A DNA stretch of 64,000 bases, taken from contig JAXJTE010000212.1 in assembly GCA_036309765.1 (NCBI GenBank), positions 26,145 to 90,144 on the forward strand, read 5' to 3'. Shown here in pieces: positions 50,503-59,241 of this stretch (position 1 is its first letter; every line of letters starts with the position of its first letter). The notes beneath the pieces are model-generated. The model was not told the DNA's origin. It saw only the letters and a program-made list of their open reading frames with translations, and made no database searches. The position numbers and the translations under genes are program-made. The DNA comes from Caryophanon sp036309765 (GTDB lineage Bacteria > Bacillota > Bacilli > Bacillales_A > Planococcaceae).

Positions 50503-52209
50503 ATGAAACAAAGTAAAACATTTATTCCAACATTGCGTGAAGTGCCAGCAGATGCGGACGTAAAATCGCACAAGCAGCTGCTACGTGCAGGCTTCATTCG
50601 TCAAAATGCGAGCGGTATTTATTCGTACTTACCACTTGGTCGTCGCGTATTAGCGAACATCGAGCAAATTGTACGTGAGGAAATGGAAGCAATTAACGCA
50701 ATCGAATTATTAATGCCAGCAATGCAAGCAGCAGAGCTTTGGCAAGAATCAGGTCGCTGGGAAGCATACGGTCCAGAGCTTATGCGTTTAAAAGACCGTC
50801 ACGACCGCGATTTCGCATTAGGGGCAACACACGAAGAGGTCATTACTTCTTTAGTGCGTGACGAAGTGAAATCATACAAAAAATTACCGTTATCACTATA
50901 CCAAATTCAAACGAAATTCCGTGATGAAAAACGCCCACGCTTTGGCTTATTACGCGGCCGTGAGTTCATTATGAAAGATGCGTACTCATTCCACGCAACA
51001 CGCGAATCATTAGACGAAACGTATGACGATATGTACCGTGCCTATTCAAATATTTTCACGCGTCTTGGTTTAAACTTCCGTGCAGTAATCGCAGACGCTG
51101 GTTCAATCGGTGGTAAAGGTACGCATGAATTTATGGTATTATCTGAAATCGGTGAAGATACAATCGCTTACTCGGATTCTTCAGACTACGCAGCGAACAT
51201 CGAAATGGCTGAAGTCGTAACAGAATATACAGCGAGCGATTTACCGATGAACGACCTTGATAAAGTAGCAACACCAGATCAAAAATCAATTGAGGAAGTA
51301 TCAGCTTTCTTAAACGTACCAGCAGACAACTGCATTAAAACATTAGTGTTTAACGTAGACGGTGAGTTAGTCGTTGTGCTTGCACGCGGCGACCACGAAA
51401 TTAATGACATTAAATTAAAAAATGCATTAGAAGCAACGTCTGTTGAATTAGCAGACGAAAAAGACGTGCTTGCATTAATCGGCGCAAACATCGGTTCAAT
51501 CGGTCCAGTGAAATTACCAGTAGATGTGAAAGTTGTTGCGGATAAAGCGATTAAATCAATTCGTAACGGTGTTGCTGGTGCGAATGAAGACGGCTTCCAC
51601 TACGTAAATGTAAACCCAGAGCGTGACTTTGCGGTAAACGATTACTTAGATATTCGTTTCGTTCAAGTAGGCGATGCTTCTCCAGATGGTAACGGTGTTA
51701 TTCAGTTCGCTGAAGGAATCGAAGTTGGTCACATTTTCAAACTAGGCACAACGTATTCAGAAAAAATGGGTGCGACGTTCTTAGATGACCAAGGGAAAGC
51801 AAAACCATTCATCATGGGTTGTTATGGCATTGGGGTGTCACGTATTTTAGCGGCAGTTGCAGAGCAGTTCCAAGACGAAAGTGGCTTCACATGGCCGAAG
51901 CAATTAGCGCCATATGATGTGCATTTAGTACCGGTCAACACGAAAGACGAAGCGCAAGTTGGCTTAGCAGATGATTTATATTCTTTATTAAAATCATATC
52001 GCTACGACGTGTTATACGATGACCGTGCAGAGCGTGCAGGCGTGAAGTTTGCAGACGCAGACTTAATCGGTTTACCAGTGCGTGTAACAGTTGGTAAAAA
52101 GGCAGCAGAAGGTTTAGTCGAAGTGAAATTCCGTCAAACAGGCGAGTCGTTCGAATGGCAAAAAGAAGAATTAATCGACCGTTTAAATGAGTTTTTCCGC
52201 ACGAACTAA
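50503..52209 (+). CDS. proS: Prolyl-tRNA synthetase (bacterial type, with editing domain)
   Basis: Charges tRNA-Pro. 568 residues (B. subtilis 564). Class II motifs: motif 1 region HKQLLRAGFIRQNASGIYSY LPLG, motif 2 YQIQTKFRDEKRPRFGLLRG REF, motif 3 MGCYGIGVSRILAAVAEQ. The inserted YbaK-like editing domain lies at about 225-400 (DNCIKTLVFNVDGELVVVLA RGDHEIND), followed by the anticodon-binding domain (PYDVHLVPVNTKDEAQ). Preceded by a structured leader and followed by a palindromic terminator, so it can be a single-gene unit. Confidence 0.97.
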   Translation: MKQSKTFIPTLREVPADADVKSHKQLLRAGFIRQNASGIYSYLPLGRRVLANIEQIVREEMEAINAIELLMPAMQAAELWQESGRWEAYGPELMRLKDRHDRDFALGATHEEVITSLVRDEVKSYKKLPLSLYQIQTKFRDEKRPRFGLLRGREFIMKDAYSFHATRESLDETYDDMYRAYSNIFTRLGLNFRAVIADAGSIGGKGTHEFMVLSEIGEDTIAYSDSSDYAANIEMAEVVTEYTASDLPMNDLDKVATPDQKSIEEVSAFLNVPADNCIKTLVFNVDGELVVVLARGDHEINDIKLKNALEATSVELADEKDVLALIGANIGSIGPVKLPVDVKVVADKAIKSIRNGVAGANEDGFHYVNVNPERDFAVNDYLDIRFVQVGDASPDGNGVIQFAEGIEVGHIFKLGTTYSEKMGATFLDDQGKAKPFIMGCYGIGVSRILAAVAEQFQDESGFTWPKQLAPYDVHLVPVNTKDEAQVGLADDLYSLLKSYRYDVLYDDRAERAGVKFADADLIGLPVRVTVGKKAAEGLVEVKFRQTGESFEWQKEELIDRLNEFFRTN

Positions 52210-52270
52210 TTCGTGGAAAGACATGTAGAAAACGTATAAAATAAAATGTGTAGCGCATTTTACAAATGAC

Positions 52271-52305
52271 TAGAGCTGGCGTAGCTACGCCAGCTCTACT
52301 TTTTT
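52271..52305 (+). terminator. Perfect-palindrome terminator between proS and polC
   Basis: TAGAGCTGGCGTAG followed directly by its reverse complement CTACGCCAGCTCTA gives a perfect 28-bp palindrome (52271-52298), then C and T6. GC-rich stem, very strong. Only 41 nt remain to the polC start. Confidence 0.92.
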
Positions 52306-52346
52306 CGCGCAAAGCATGATTGATTGAAGAAAGTGTAGGTGACAAT

Positions 52347-55300
52347 ATGTCAACGACTCAGGAGGCGCAGCAACGCTTTCAAATTTTATTACAGCAATTG
52401 AATTTAACAGAAGATGTGTACATGTCATTTTTTGAGCGCGGTGAATTAACGCGTATGACGGTGCATAAAACAAATCGTCAGTGGCATTTTCATGTGAAGC
52501 TACCGCAAATTTTACCGTACAAATTATATGAATTATTTATCGTGCGACTGCGCGAGCGCTTTTCGGGCATTGCGGTCATTCAGCTAACGCTTGCGACGGA
52601 GGACCCAGAAGTAACCGCACCGCTCGTAAACGATTATTGGCAATTAGTATTACAAAGCATGGACGGGCTTTCACCGCCGATGCGCGAGCGCTTTAGCAGT
52701 CAGCAGCCGCAATGGACCGGCAATAAATTGCAGCTCGTTTGTGCGCAGCAAGTGGAATATTTAACGTGCAAAAACAAGTACGCCAATGTCATTTCAGAGC
52801 ATTACGGTCATTTTGGCTTTCCGTCGATGCACGTTGATTTTGATTTACAGGAAAACCGCGACGAGTTTGAGCGCATGCAGCAGGAGTTTTTACAGCAGCG
52901 TATGCAAGAAGAGGAAGCATTGAGTCAGCAAGCAATTGAGATGGCGCAGCGTAGCTTACGTGCGGCAAGTGAAGAGGAAGCGGCAGCAGAGCAAAACATT
53001 CCAGCAGGGCCGCTACAAATCGGTAAGCCGCTGCAAGACGTTAGCCAAATTACCGAGCTAAAGCGCATTCAAGAAGAAGAGCGCTTCGTCGTTGTAGAAG
53101 GCTATGTGTTTGATGTGGAAGTAAAAGAGCTAAAATCAGGGCGCTACATTGCGACGCTAAAAATTACCGATTACACCGATTCATTCATTGTTAAAATGTT
53201 CTCGAACTCAAAGCAAGACGTTGCGCTTATGTCGATGCTGAAAACAGGCATGTGGGTGCGCGTCGGTGGTGGCGTGCAAAACGATACGTACTTGCGCGAC
53301 TTAGTCATTATGGGGCGCTCGATTACCGAAATTGCCCGCGAATCACGTAAAGATACAGCAAAGCCTGAGGAAAAGCGTGTGGAGCTTCATTTACACACGC
53401 CGATGAGTCAAATGGATGCGGTGACACCAGTAAGCAAGCTCGTTGCACAAGCCGCGAAATGGGGACACCCTGCTGTAGCGATTACCGATCACGCGGTTGT
53501 GCAGTCGTTCCCAGAGGCATATGCAGCAGGCAAGAAAAATGGCATTAAAATTTTATACGGCTTAGAGGCATATTTAGTCGATGATGGTGTGCCGATTGCG
53601 TATGACGTCGAGCATATTGATTTAGAAAATGCGACGTACGTTGTGTTTGACGTTGAAACGACTGGTTTATCGGCGGTGTACGATACGATTATTGAGCTGG
53701 CGGCCGTGAAAATTCGAAACGGCGAAAAAATCGATGAGTTTTCAAGCTTTGCGAATCCGCATCATAAGCTATCGGCAACGACAATTGAGCTTACGGGCAT
53801 TGAAGATAAGGATGTCGAAAACGCACCGGAAGTCGAGGAAGTCATTCGCAAGTTCCACGACTGGATTGGGGACGACAGCATTTTAGTTGCCCACAACGCT
53901 TCGTTCGATATGGGCTTCTTGTACACGTCGTACAAAAAGTTTAATATTGCGACGACGCACCCAGTAATTGATACGCTAGAGCTTGCGCGTTTTTTATACC
54001 CTGAAATGAAGTCGCACCGCTTAAACGTGCTATGTAAAAAGTTCAACATCGACTTAACGCAGCATCACCGCGCGATTTATGACTGTCGCGCTACCGGGGA
54101 TTTGTTGCTTCATTTGATGAAGGAAGCAACGGATAAGCACGACATTGCGTACCATGACGATTTAAACAAATATGTCGGTGAAGGTGATTCGTATAAGCGT
54201 GCGCGTCCGTATCACTGTACGATTTTGGCGGTCGATGATGATGGCTTAAAAAACTTGTTTAAAATTGTGTCTGATGCGCATGTGAAAACGTATTACCGCG
54301 TGCCTCGTGTAACGCGCTCGTCGCTTATGCAGTACCGTAAAGGGTTAATTGTCGGAAGCGGCTGTGATAAAGGTGAAGTGTTTGAAGGCATGATGCAAAA
54401 GCAGCCCGAGGAAGTCGAGGAAATCGCGAAGTTTTACGACTATATCGAAATTATGCCAAAGCCTGTGTACGCGCATTTACTAGAAGGCGAGCGCGTACAA
54501 AATGAATTCCAGCTAGAGGACATTATTCGTAAGCTTGTGAAGCTCGGCAAAAAGCTAAACAAGCCGGTTGTCGCAACAGGAAACGTCCATTATTTAAACA
54601 AAGAAGATGCGATGTTCCGTCAAATTTTAATCGGTTCACAAGGCGGCGCAAATCCACTGAATCGCTACAAGCTACCAGAAGTGCATTTCCGTACGACGAA
54701 TGAGATGCTTGCGGAGTTCGACTTTTTAGGTGAGGAACTCGCAAAGGAAGTCGTTGTGACGAATACGCAGCTCGTGGCAAATATGATCGGTGACGTGAAG
54801 CCGATTAAAGACGACTTATATACGCCTAAAATTGAAGGCTCTGACGATGAAGTAACGAATTTGACGTATGAAATGGCGCATGCGATTTACGGTGAGACGT
54901 TACCGGATATTGTGGAAGCGCGCATTCAGAAGGAGCTGAAGTCCATTTTAGGGCATGGCTTCGGGGTAATTTATTTGATTTCAGCAAAGCTCGTAAAAAA
55001 ATCGCTTGCAGACGGCTACTTAGTAGGCTCGCGTGGCTCGGTCGGCTCATCGCTCGTTGCGACATTTATGGAAATTACCGAAGTGAATCCGTTGCCACCG
55101 CACTATATTTGCCCAGAGTGTAAACATTCTGAGTTTATCGCGGACGGCTCGGTTGCATCGGGTTACGATTTGCCAAACAAAACGTGTCCAAAATGCGGCG
55201 CGGATTACAAAAAGGACGGGCAAGACATTCCGTTCGAAACGTTCCTCGGGTTTAAAGGGGATAAGGTGCCAGATATCGATCTCAATTTCTCCGGCGAATA

Positions 55301-56690
55301 CCAACCACAAGCGCATAACTACACAAAAGAGCTGTTTGGTGAGGATTACGTTTTCCGTGCAGGTACGATTGGTACGGTGGCGGAAAAAACAGCGTACGGC
55401 TTTGTAAAAGGTTACGAATCAGACAACAATTTAACAATCCGACCACCTGAAATTGACCGCCTCGTACAAGGTTGTACAGGCGTGAAGCGTACGACAGGGC
55501 AGCACCCAGGCGGCATTATCGTCGTACCAGATTACATGGACATTTACGACTTTACACCAGTGCAATACCCAGCCGATGCACAAGATTCTGAATGGAAGAC
55601 GACACACTTTGACTTCCACTCGATTCACGACAATATTTTAAAGCTCGATATTCTTGGGCATGATGATCCGACGATGATTCGTATGCTGCAAGATTTATCG
55701 GGCATTGACCCAAAAACGATTCCGACTGACGACCCGATTGTCATGAACATTTTCTCATCGACAGAATCACTTGGTGTCACACCAGAGCAAATCGGTACGA
55801 AAACAGGGACGCTCGGTATTCCAGAGTTCGGCACAAAATTCGTACGTCAAATGCTTGAAAGTACGAAGCCATCGACGTTTAGTGAACTCGTGCAAATTTC
55901 TGGACTGTCGCATGGTACGGATGTATGGCTCGGTAACGCAGCAGAACTTATTAAAGAAGGAACGTGCGTGTTATCAGAGGTAATCGGCTGTCGTGATGAC
56001 ATTATGGTGTATTTAATTTATCAAGATTTAGAGCCATCATTTGCGTTTAAAATTATGGAATCGGTGCGTAAAGGAAAAGGCTTATCCGAGGATATGGAAG
56101 AAGAAATGCGCGCGAAAAAAGTTCCGGAATGGTATATCGATTCGTGTAAAAAAATAAAATATATGTTCCCTAAGGCGCATGCCGCAGCTTACGTGTTAAT
56201 GGCAGTGCGCATCGCGTGGTTTAAAGTGCATTACCCAATTTTATATTACACAGCGTATTTCACCGTGCGTGCGTCAGACTTTGATTTATTGACGATGACG
56301 AAGGGCTCGCAAATGATTCGTTCAAAAATTGACGAAATTAATTTGAAAGGGCTTGATGCAGCACCGAAAGAGAAGTCGTTATTAACGGTGCTTGAAATTG
56401 CGCTTGAAATGTGTGAGCGTGGCATTACGATGCAAAAGGTGGATTTATATCGCTCAGAAGCGGCGGACTTTGTCATTGATGGGCAAACAATCATCCCGCC
56501 GTTTAACGCAATTCCAGGGCTAGGTGAAAACGTAGCGAATCAAATTGTAGCAGCGCGTAGAGACGGCGAGTTTTTATCGAAGGAAGACTTGCAGCAGCGC
56601 GGGCGCGTATCAAAAACGCTCATTGAATATATGGATCAAATGGGTTGCTTAGACGGCATGCCTGATGCGAACCAATTATCGCTGTTTTAG
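52347..56690 (+). CDS. polC: DNA polymerase III PolC (Gram-positive type)
   Basis: Replicative polymerase of low-GC Gram-positives, with built-in proofreading. GTAGGTGA (52335-52342) selects ATG 52347 (MSTTQEAQQRF, 1447 residues, B. subtilis 1437); TTG 52320 precedes that site. Order: N-terminal domain; OB fold (ERFVVVEGYVFDVEVKELKS); PHP part 1 near 348 (VELHLHTPMSQMDAV); 3'-5' exonuclease near 434 (VFDVETTGLSAVYDTIIELA, HNASFDMGF); PHP part 2; a four-Cys zinc site near 925 (CPECKH...CPKCGA); palm acidic residues near 974 (PDIDLNFSG); and fingers with QHPGGIIVVP. All domains look intact. Confidence 0.98.
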   Translation: MSTTQEAQQRFQILLQQLNLTEDVYMSFFERGELTRMTVHKTNRQWHFHVKLPQILPYKLYELFIVRLRERFSGIAVIQLTLATEDPEVTAPLVNDYWQLVLQSMDGLSPPMRERFSSQQPQWTGNKLQLVCAQQVEYLTCKNKYANVISEHYGHFGFPSMHVDFDLQENRDEFERMQQEFLQQRMQEEEALSQQAIEMAQRSLRAASEEEAAAEQNIPAGPLQIGKPLQDVSQITELKRIQEEERFVVVEGYVFDVEVKELKSGRYIATLKITDYTDSFIVKMFSNSKQDVALMSMLKTGMWVRVGGGVQNDTYLRDLVIMGRSITEIARESRKDTAKPEEKRVELHLHTPMSQMDAVTPVSKLVAQAAKWGHPAVAITDHAVVQSFPEAYAAGKKNGIKILYGLEAYLVDDGVPIAYDVEHIDLENATYVVFDVETTGLSAVYDTIIELAAVKIRNGEKIDEFSSFANPHHKLSATTIELTGIEDKDVENAPEVEEVIRKFHDWIGDDSILVAHNASFDMGFLYTSYKKFNIATTHPVIDTLELARFLYPEMKSHRLNVLCKKFNIDLTQHHRAIYDCRATGDLLLHLMKEATDKHDIAYHDDLNKYVGEGDSYKRARPYHCTILAVDDDGLKNLFKIVSDAHVKTYYRVPRVTRSSLMQYRKGLIVGSGCDKGEVFEGMMQKQPEEVEEIAKFYDYIEIMPKPVYAHLLEGERVQNEFQLEDIIRKLVKLGKKLNKPVVATGNVHYLNKEDAMFRQILIGSQGGANPLNRYKLPEVHFRTTNEMLAEFDFLGEELAKEVVVTNTQLVANMIGDVKPIKDDLYTPKIEGSDDEVTNLTYEMAHAIYGETLPDIVEARIQKELKSILGHGFGVIYLISAKLVKKSLADGYLVGSRGSVGSSLVATFMEITEVNPLPPHYICPECKHSEFIADGSVASGYDLPNKTCPKCGADYKKDGQDIPFETFLGFKGDKVPDIDLNFSGEYQPQAHNYTKELFGEDYVFRAGTIGTVAEKTAYGFVKGYESDNNLTIRPPEIDRLVQGCTGVKRTTGQHPGGIIVVPDYMDIYDFTPVQYPADAQDSEWKTTHFDFHSIHDNILKLDILGHDDPTMIRMLQDLSGIDPKTIPTDDPIVMNIFSSTESLGVTPEQIGTKTGTLGIPEFGTKFVRQMLESTKPSTFSELVQISGLSHGTDVWLGNAAELIKEGTCVLSEVIGCRDDIMVYLIYQDLEPSFAFKIMESVRKGKGLSEDMEEEMRAKKVPEWYIDSCKKIKYMFPKAHAAAYVLMAVRIAWFKVHYPILYYTAYFTVRASDFDLLTMTKGSQMIRSKIDEINLKGLDAAPKEKSLLTVLEIALEMCERGITMQKVDLYRSEAADFVIDGQTIIPPFNAIPGLGENVANQIVAARRDGEFLSKEDLQQRGRVSKTLIEYMDQMGCLDGMPDANQLSLF

Positions 56691-56772
56691 AGAATCGCCG
56701 CTTTTTTCGTGCGGATGTATTTACAATTGTTGCAGGAAGCGTGCGTATTGCTTATGTGACGCGGCTTTCGAT

Positions 56773-56801
56773 TTGCATTCTAGTGCTTACTATGCTATTC
56801 T
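56773..56801 (+). promoter_or_regulatory. Promoter of the rimP-nusA-infB operon
   Basis: TTGCAT (56773-56778), 17-nt spacer, TG-C-TATTCT (extended -10, core 56796-56801). The -35 is weak, but the extended -10 compensates. The start would be near 56808. Confidence 0.5.
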
Positions 56802-56837
56802 AGTTAATAATTAATTGTTGAAAAACAAACGTTGATG

Positions 56838-56880
56838 AAAGAGTGGGACCTTCCCGCTCTTTTCTCTTTGTTTGCGAGTA
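56838..56880 (+). terminator. Leader attenuator upstream of rimP (NusA-dependent type)
   Basis: AAAGAGTGGGA (56838-56848) pairs with TCCCGCTCTTT (56852-56862): 11 bp with one G-T and a 3-nt loop, followed by the interrupted U-rich tract TCTCTTTGTTT. B. subtilis nusA is known to limit its own operon through a NusA-dependent terminator in the rimP leader; a weak U-tract like this one is characteristic of that class. Confidence 0.65.
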
Positions 56881-56902
56881 AGACAGAAGTCAGGGGGATT
56901 TT

Positions 56903-57373
56903 ATGAGCAATGTAACGTCAGTTATCGAAGCGTATGTCACGCCGATTGTCGAAGAGCTAAATTTAGTGTTAGTCGATGTCGAATTTGTTAAAGAAGGTCG
57001 TGACTGGTTTTTACGCGTCTATGTAGATACTCCTGAAGGCGGGATTGATATTGAGCAATGTGTACAAGTGAGCGAGCGCTTAAGCCTTGTACTGGATGAC
57101 AACGATCCAATTGAGCAAAACTACTACTTAGAAGTATCATCACCAGGGGCAGAGCGTCCACTGAAAACAGACGGCGATTATCACAATGCCATTGGAAAAC
57201 TCGTTTTCGTCAAAACATATGAACCAATTAAAGACATGAAAGAATTTCTTGGCACATTAGATTTTTATGATGGGCAAACATTACAAGTTACGATTCGCAT
57301 TAAAACACGTAAAGTAACAGTCACAATCGAAAAAGAAAAAGTTGCGCTTGCTCGTCATGCGATTGACTTTTAG
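56903..57373 (+). CDS. rimP: Ribosome maturation factor RimP
   Basis: Assists 30S assembly, helping S12 and other proteins bind 16S rRNA. 156 residues (formerly YlxS). N-terminal alpha/beta domain with LVDVEFVKEGRDWFLRVYVD, GGIDIEQCVQVSERLSLVLD, YYLEVSSPGAERPLKT, then an SH3-like domain (FLGTLDFYDGQTLQVTIRIK). GGGGGA precedes ATG. First gene of the rimP-nusA operon. Confidence 0.96.
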   Translation: MSNVTSVIEAYVTPIVEELNLVLVDVEFVKEGRDWFLRVYVDTPEGGIDIEQCVQVSERLSLVLDDNDPIEQNYYLEVSSPGAERPLKTDGDYHNAIGKLVFVKTYEPIKDMKEFLGTLDFYDGQTLQVTIRIKTRKVTVTIEKEKVALARHAIDF

Positions 57374-57398
57374 CATAATTTAGGAGTGAATAAACAAA

Positions 57399-58532
57399 AT
57401 GGGCAGTGAATTGCTAGATGCGCTAGTTGCGCTTGAAACAGAAAAAGGTATTTCTCGTGAGGTTTTAATTGAAGCGATTGAAGCAGCTTTAGTAACAGCA
57501 TACAAACGCAACTTCAATCAGGCGCAAAATGTGCGTGTAGATTTAAATTTAGACAAAGGCACGATGCTTGTGTTCTCACGTAAAGACGTTGTAGATGAAG
57601 TAACGGACGACCGTCTAGAAATTTCATTAGAAGATGCACAAATGATCAATCCGGTATTTGAAATCGGTGACATCGTGGAGCAAGAAGTAACACCAAGCAA
57701 CTTCGGTCGTATCGCAGCACAAACAGCGAAGCAAGTCGTAACGCAACGTGTGCGCGAAGCAGAGCGCGGTAAAATTTATGAAGAGTATGTAGAGCGTGAA
57801 GACGATATCGTTAACGGTGTTGTTGAGCGTTTAGATGCACGCAACATTTACGTAGGCATTGGCAAAATTGAAGCGGTATTACCGGTCAATGAGCAAATTC
57901 CAGGTGAAGCGTACAACCCGCATGACCGCATTAACGTCTACATTACAAAAGTAGAGCGCACAACGCGTGGTCCACAAGTTGTCGTGTCTCGTACACATCC
58001 AGGCTTACTGCGCCGCTTATTTGAAAAAGAAGTGCCTGAAATTTTCGAGGGGCTTGTTGAAATTAAGTCGATCGCGCGTGAAGCAGGTGACCGTTCAAAA
58101 ATTTCTGTTTACACAGAGACGGAAGAAATCGATCCAGTTGGTTCATGTGTAGGAACAAAAGGTGGTCGTGTGCAAACGATCGTTAACGAATTAAACGGTG
58201 AGAAAATCGACATCGTGGAATGGTCAGAAGATCCAATCGTATTCGTTGCGAATGCACTTAGCCCATCAAAAGTGTTAGATGTACAAGTAAACGAAGAAGA
58301 AAAATCGACAACAGTTGTTGTTCCAGATTACCAATTATCATTAGCGATTGGTAAACGTGGTCAAAATGCGCGTTTAGCAGCGAAGCTAACGGGCTGGAAA
58401 ATCGATATTAAATCAGAGACAGATGCGCGTGAATTAGGCATTTATCCTTCTGAAACGAGCGCGTTCGTGCAAGAGCAATTTGCACAAGACGAAGACGTAA
58501 CAGTTGATTTATATCAAGATGACGAAGAATAA
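57399..58532 (+). CDS. nusA: Transcription termination/antitermination factor NusA
   Basis: Binds RNA polymerase and nascent RNA, stimulating pausing and intrinsic termination at weak sites. 377 residues (B. subtilis 371). N-terminal RNAP-binding domain (ALVALETEKGISREVLIEAI EAALVTAYKRN), S1 domain (GVVERLDARNIYVGIGKIEA), KH1 (GSCVGTKGGRVQTIVNELNG EKIDIVEW) and KH2 (LAIGKRGQNARLAAKLTGWK). The acidic C-terminal repeats of E. coli NusA are absent, as usual for Firmicutes. It probably controls the attenuator in front of rimP. Confidence 0.98.
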   Translation: MGSELLDALVALETEKGISREVLIEAIEAALVTAYKRNFNQAQNVRVDLNLDKGTMLVFSRKDVVDEVTDDRLEISLEDAQMINPVFEIGDIVEQEVTPSNFGRIAAQTAKQVVTQRVREAERGKIYEEYVEREDDIVNGVVERLDARNIYVGIGKIEAVLPVNEQIPGEAYNPHDRINVYITKVERTTRGPQVVVSRTHPGLLRRLFEKEVPEIFEGLVEIKSIAREAGDRSKISVYTETEEIDPVGSCVGTKGGRVQTIVNELNGEKIDIVEWSEDPIVFVANALSPSKVLDVQVNEEEKSTTVVVPDYQLSLAIGKRGQNARLAAKLTGWKIDIKSETDARELGIYPSETSAFVQEQFAQDEDVTVDLYQDDEE

Positions 58533-58567
58533 TAAGTAAAGTCGATTGAAAAGGGAAGGTGATTCTC

Positions 58568-58846
58568 ATGGCGATCCAAAAGAAAGTACCTTTACGAAAA
58601 TGTGTCGCTACGGGTGAAATGTTGCCGAAGAAGTCGATGATTCGCGTTGTGCGTTCAAAGGAAGGCGAAGTATCTGTAGATGTTACAGGGAAAAAGTCTG
58701 GACGCGGGGCATATGTTTCAAAATCCGAGCAAGCAGTAGAAATTGCCCGTAAAAAAAATGTTTTAGGTCATCAGCTTGAAGCGCAAGTACCAGAGGAAGT
58801 GTACGAAGAGCTTTTACGCATCATTCGTCGAGAAACAATTTTATGA
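58568..58846 (+). CDS. rnpM: RNA-binding protein YlxR (RnpM)
   Basis: Small protein reported in B. subtilis to bind RNase P RNA and modulate its activity (RnpM). GTG 58559 lies inside AAGGGAAGGTGA, so ATG 58568 is the start (92 residues). Motif KVPLRKCVATGEMLPKKSMI RVV, then GKKSGRGAYVSKS, the GRGAYV signature of the family. It overlaps ylxQ by 4 nt. Confidence 0.93.
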   Translation: MAIQKKVPLRKCVATGEMLPKKSMIRVVRSKEGEVSVDVTGKKSGRGAYVSKSEQAVEIARKKNVLGHQLEAQVPEEVYEELLRIIRRETIL

Positions 58847-59166
58847 TGACACCACAGCAACAAATTATTCAAATGCTTGGTCTTGCTGCGCGTGCTCGTA
58901 AAATTATTACCGGTGAAGAACTTGTTGTAACAGCGGTTCGAAACGGTTCTGCCAAACTTGTATTCCTTGCAGACGATGCATCAAAAAACAGCAATAAAAA
59001 AATTCAAGATAAATGCACGTATTATAAAGTGCCGTATGCGATTTTTGGCGATCGATATACACTTGGCCAAGCAACAGGAAAAGAAGCTCGCGTCACAGTG
59101 GCGATTACAGATGCAGGCTTTGCAAAGAAGCTGAAAAGTTTAATCGCGCAAATTAACGAAGCGTAA
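58843..59166 (+). CDS. ylxQ: L7Ae-family kink-turn RNA-binding protein YlxQ
   Basis: 107-residue member of the L7Ae/L30e family, likely binding kink-turn RNA. Motifs: MLGLAARARKIITGEELVVT, KLVFLADDASKNSNKKIQDK, CTYYKVPYAIFGDRYTLGQA TGK. The ATG overlaps the rnpM stop. It precedes infB by 75 nt; in B. subtilis the same order holds. Its cellular role is not settled. Confidence 0.93.
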   Translation: MMTPQQQIIQMLGLAARARKIITGEELVVTAVRNGSAKLVFLADDASKNSNKKIQDKCTYYKVPYAIFGDRYTLGQATGKEARVTVAITDAGFAKKLKSLIAQINEA

Positions 59167-59241
59167 CACCAAAAAACGGAACATACATCTTTAACGTATG
59201 CAAAAAAATCTATGAGAGAAAAAGGGTATTAAAATATAAAT

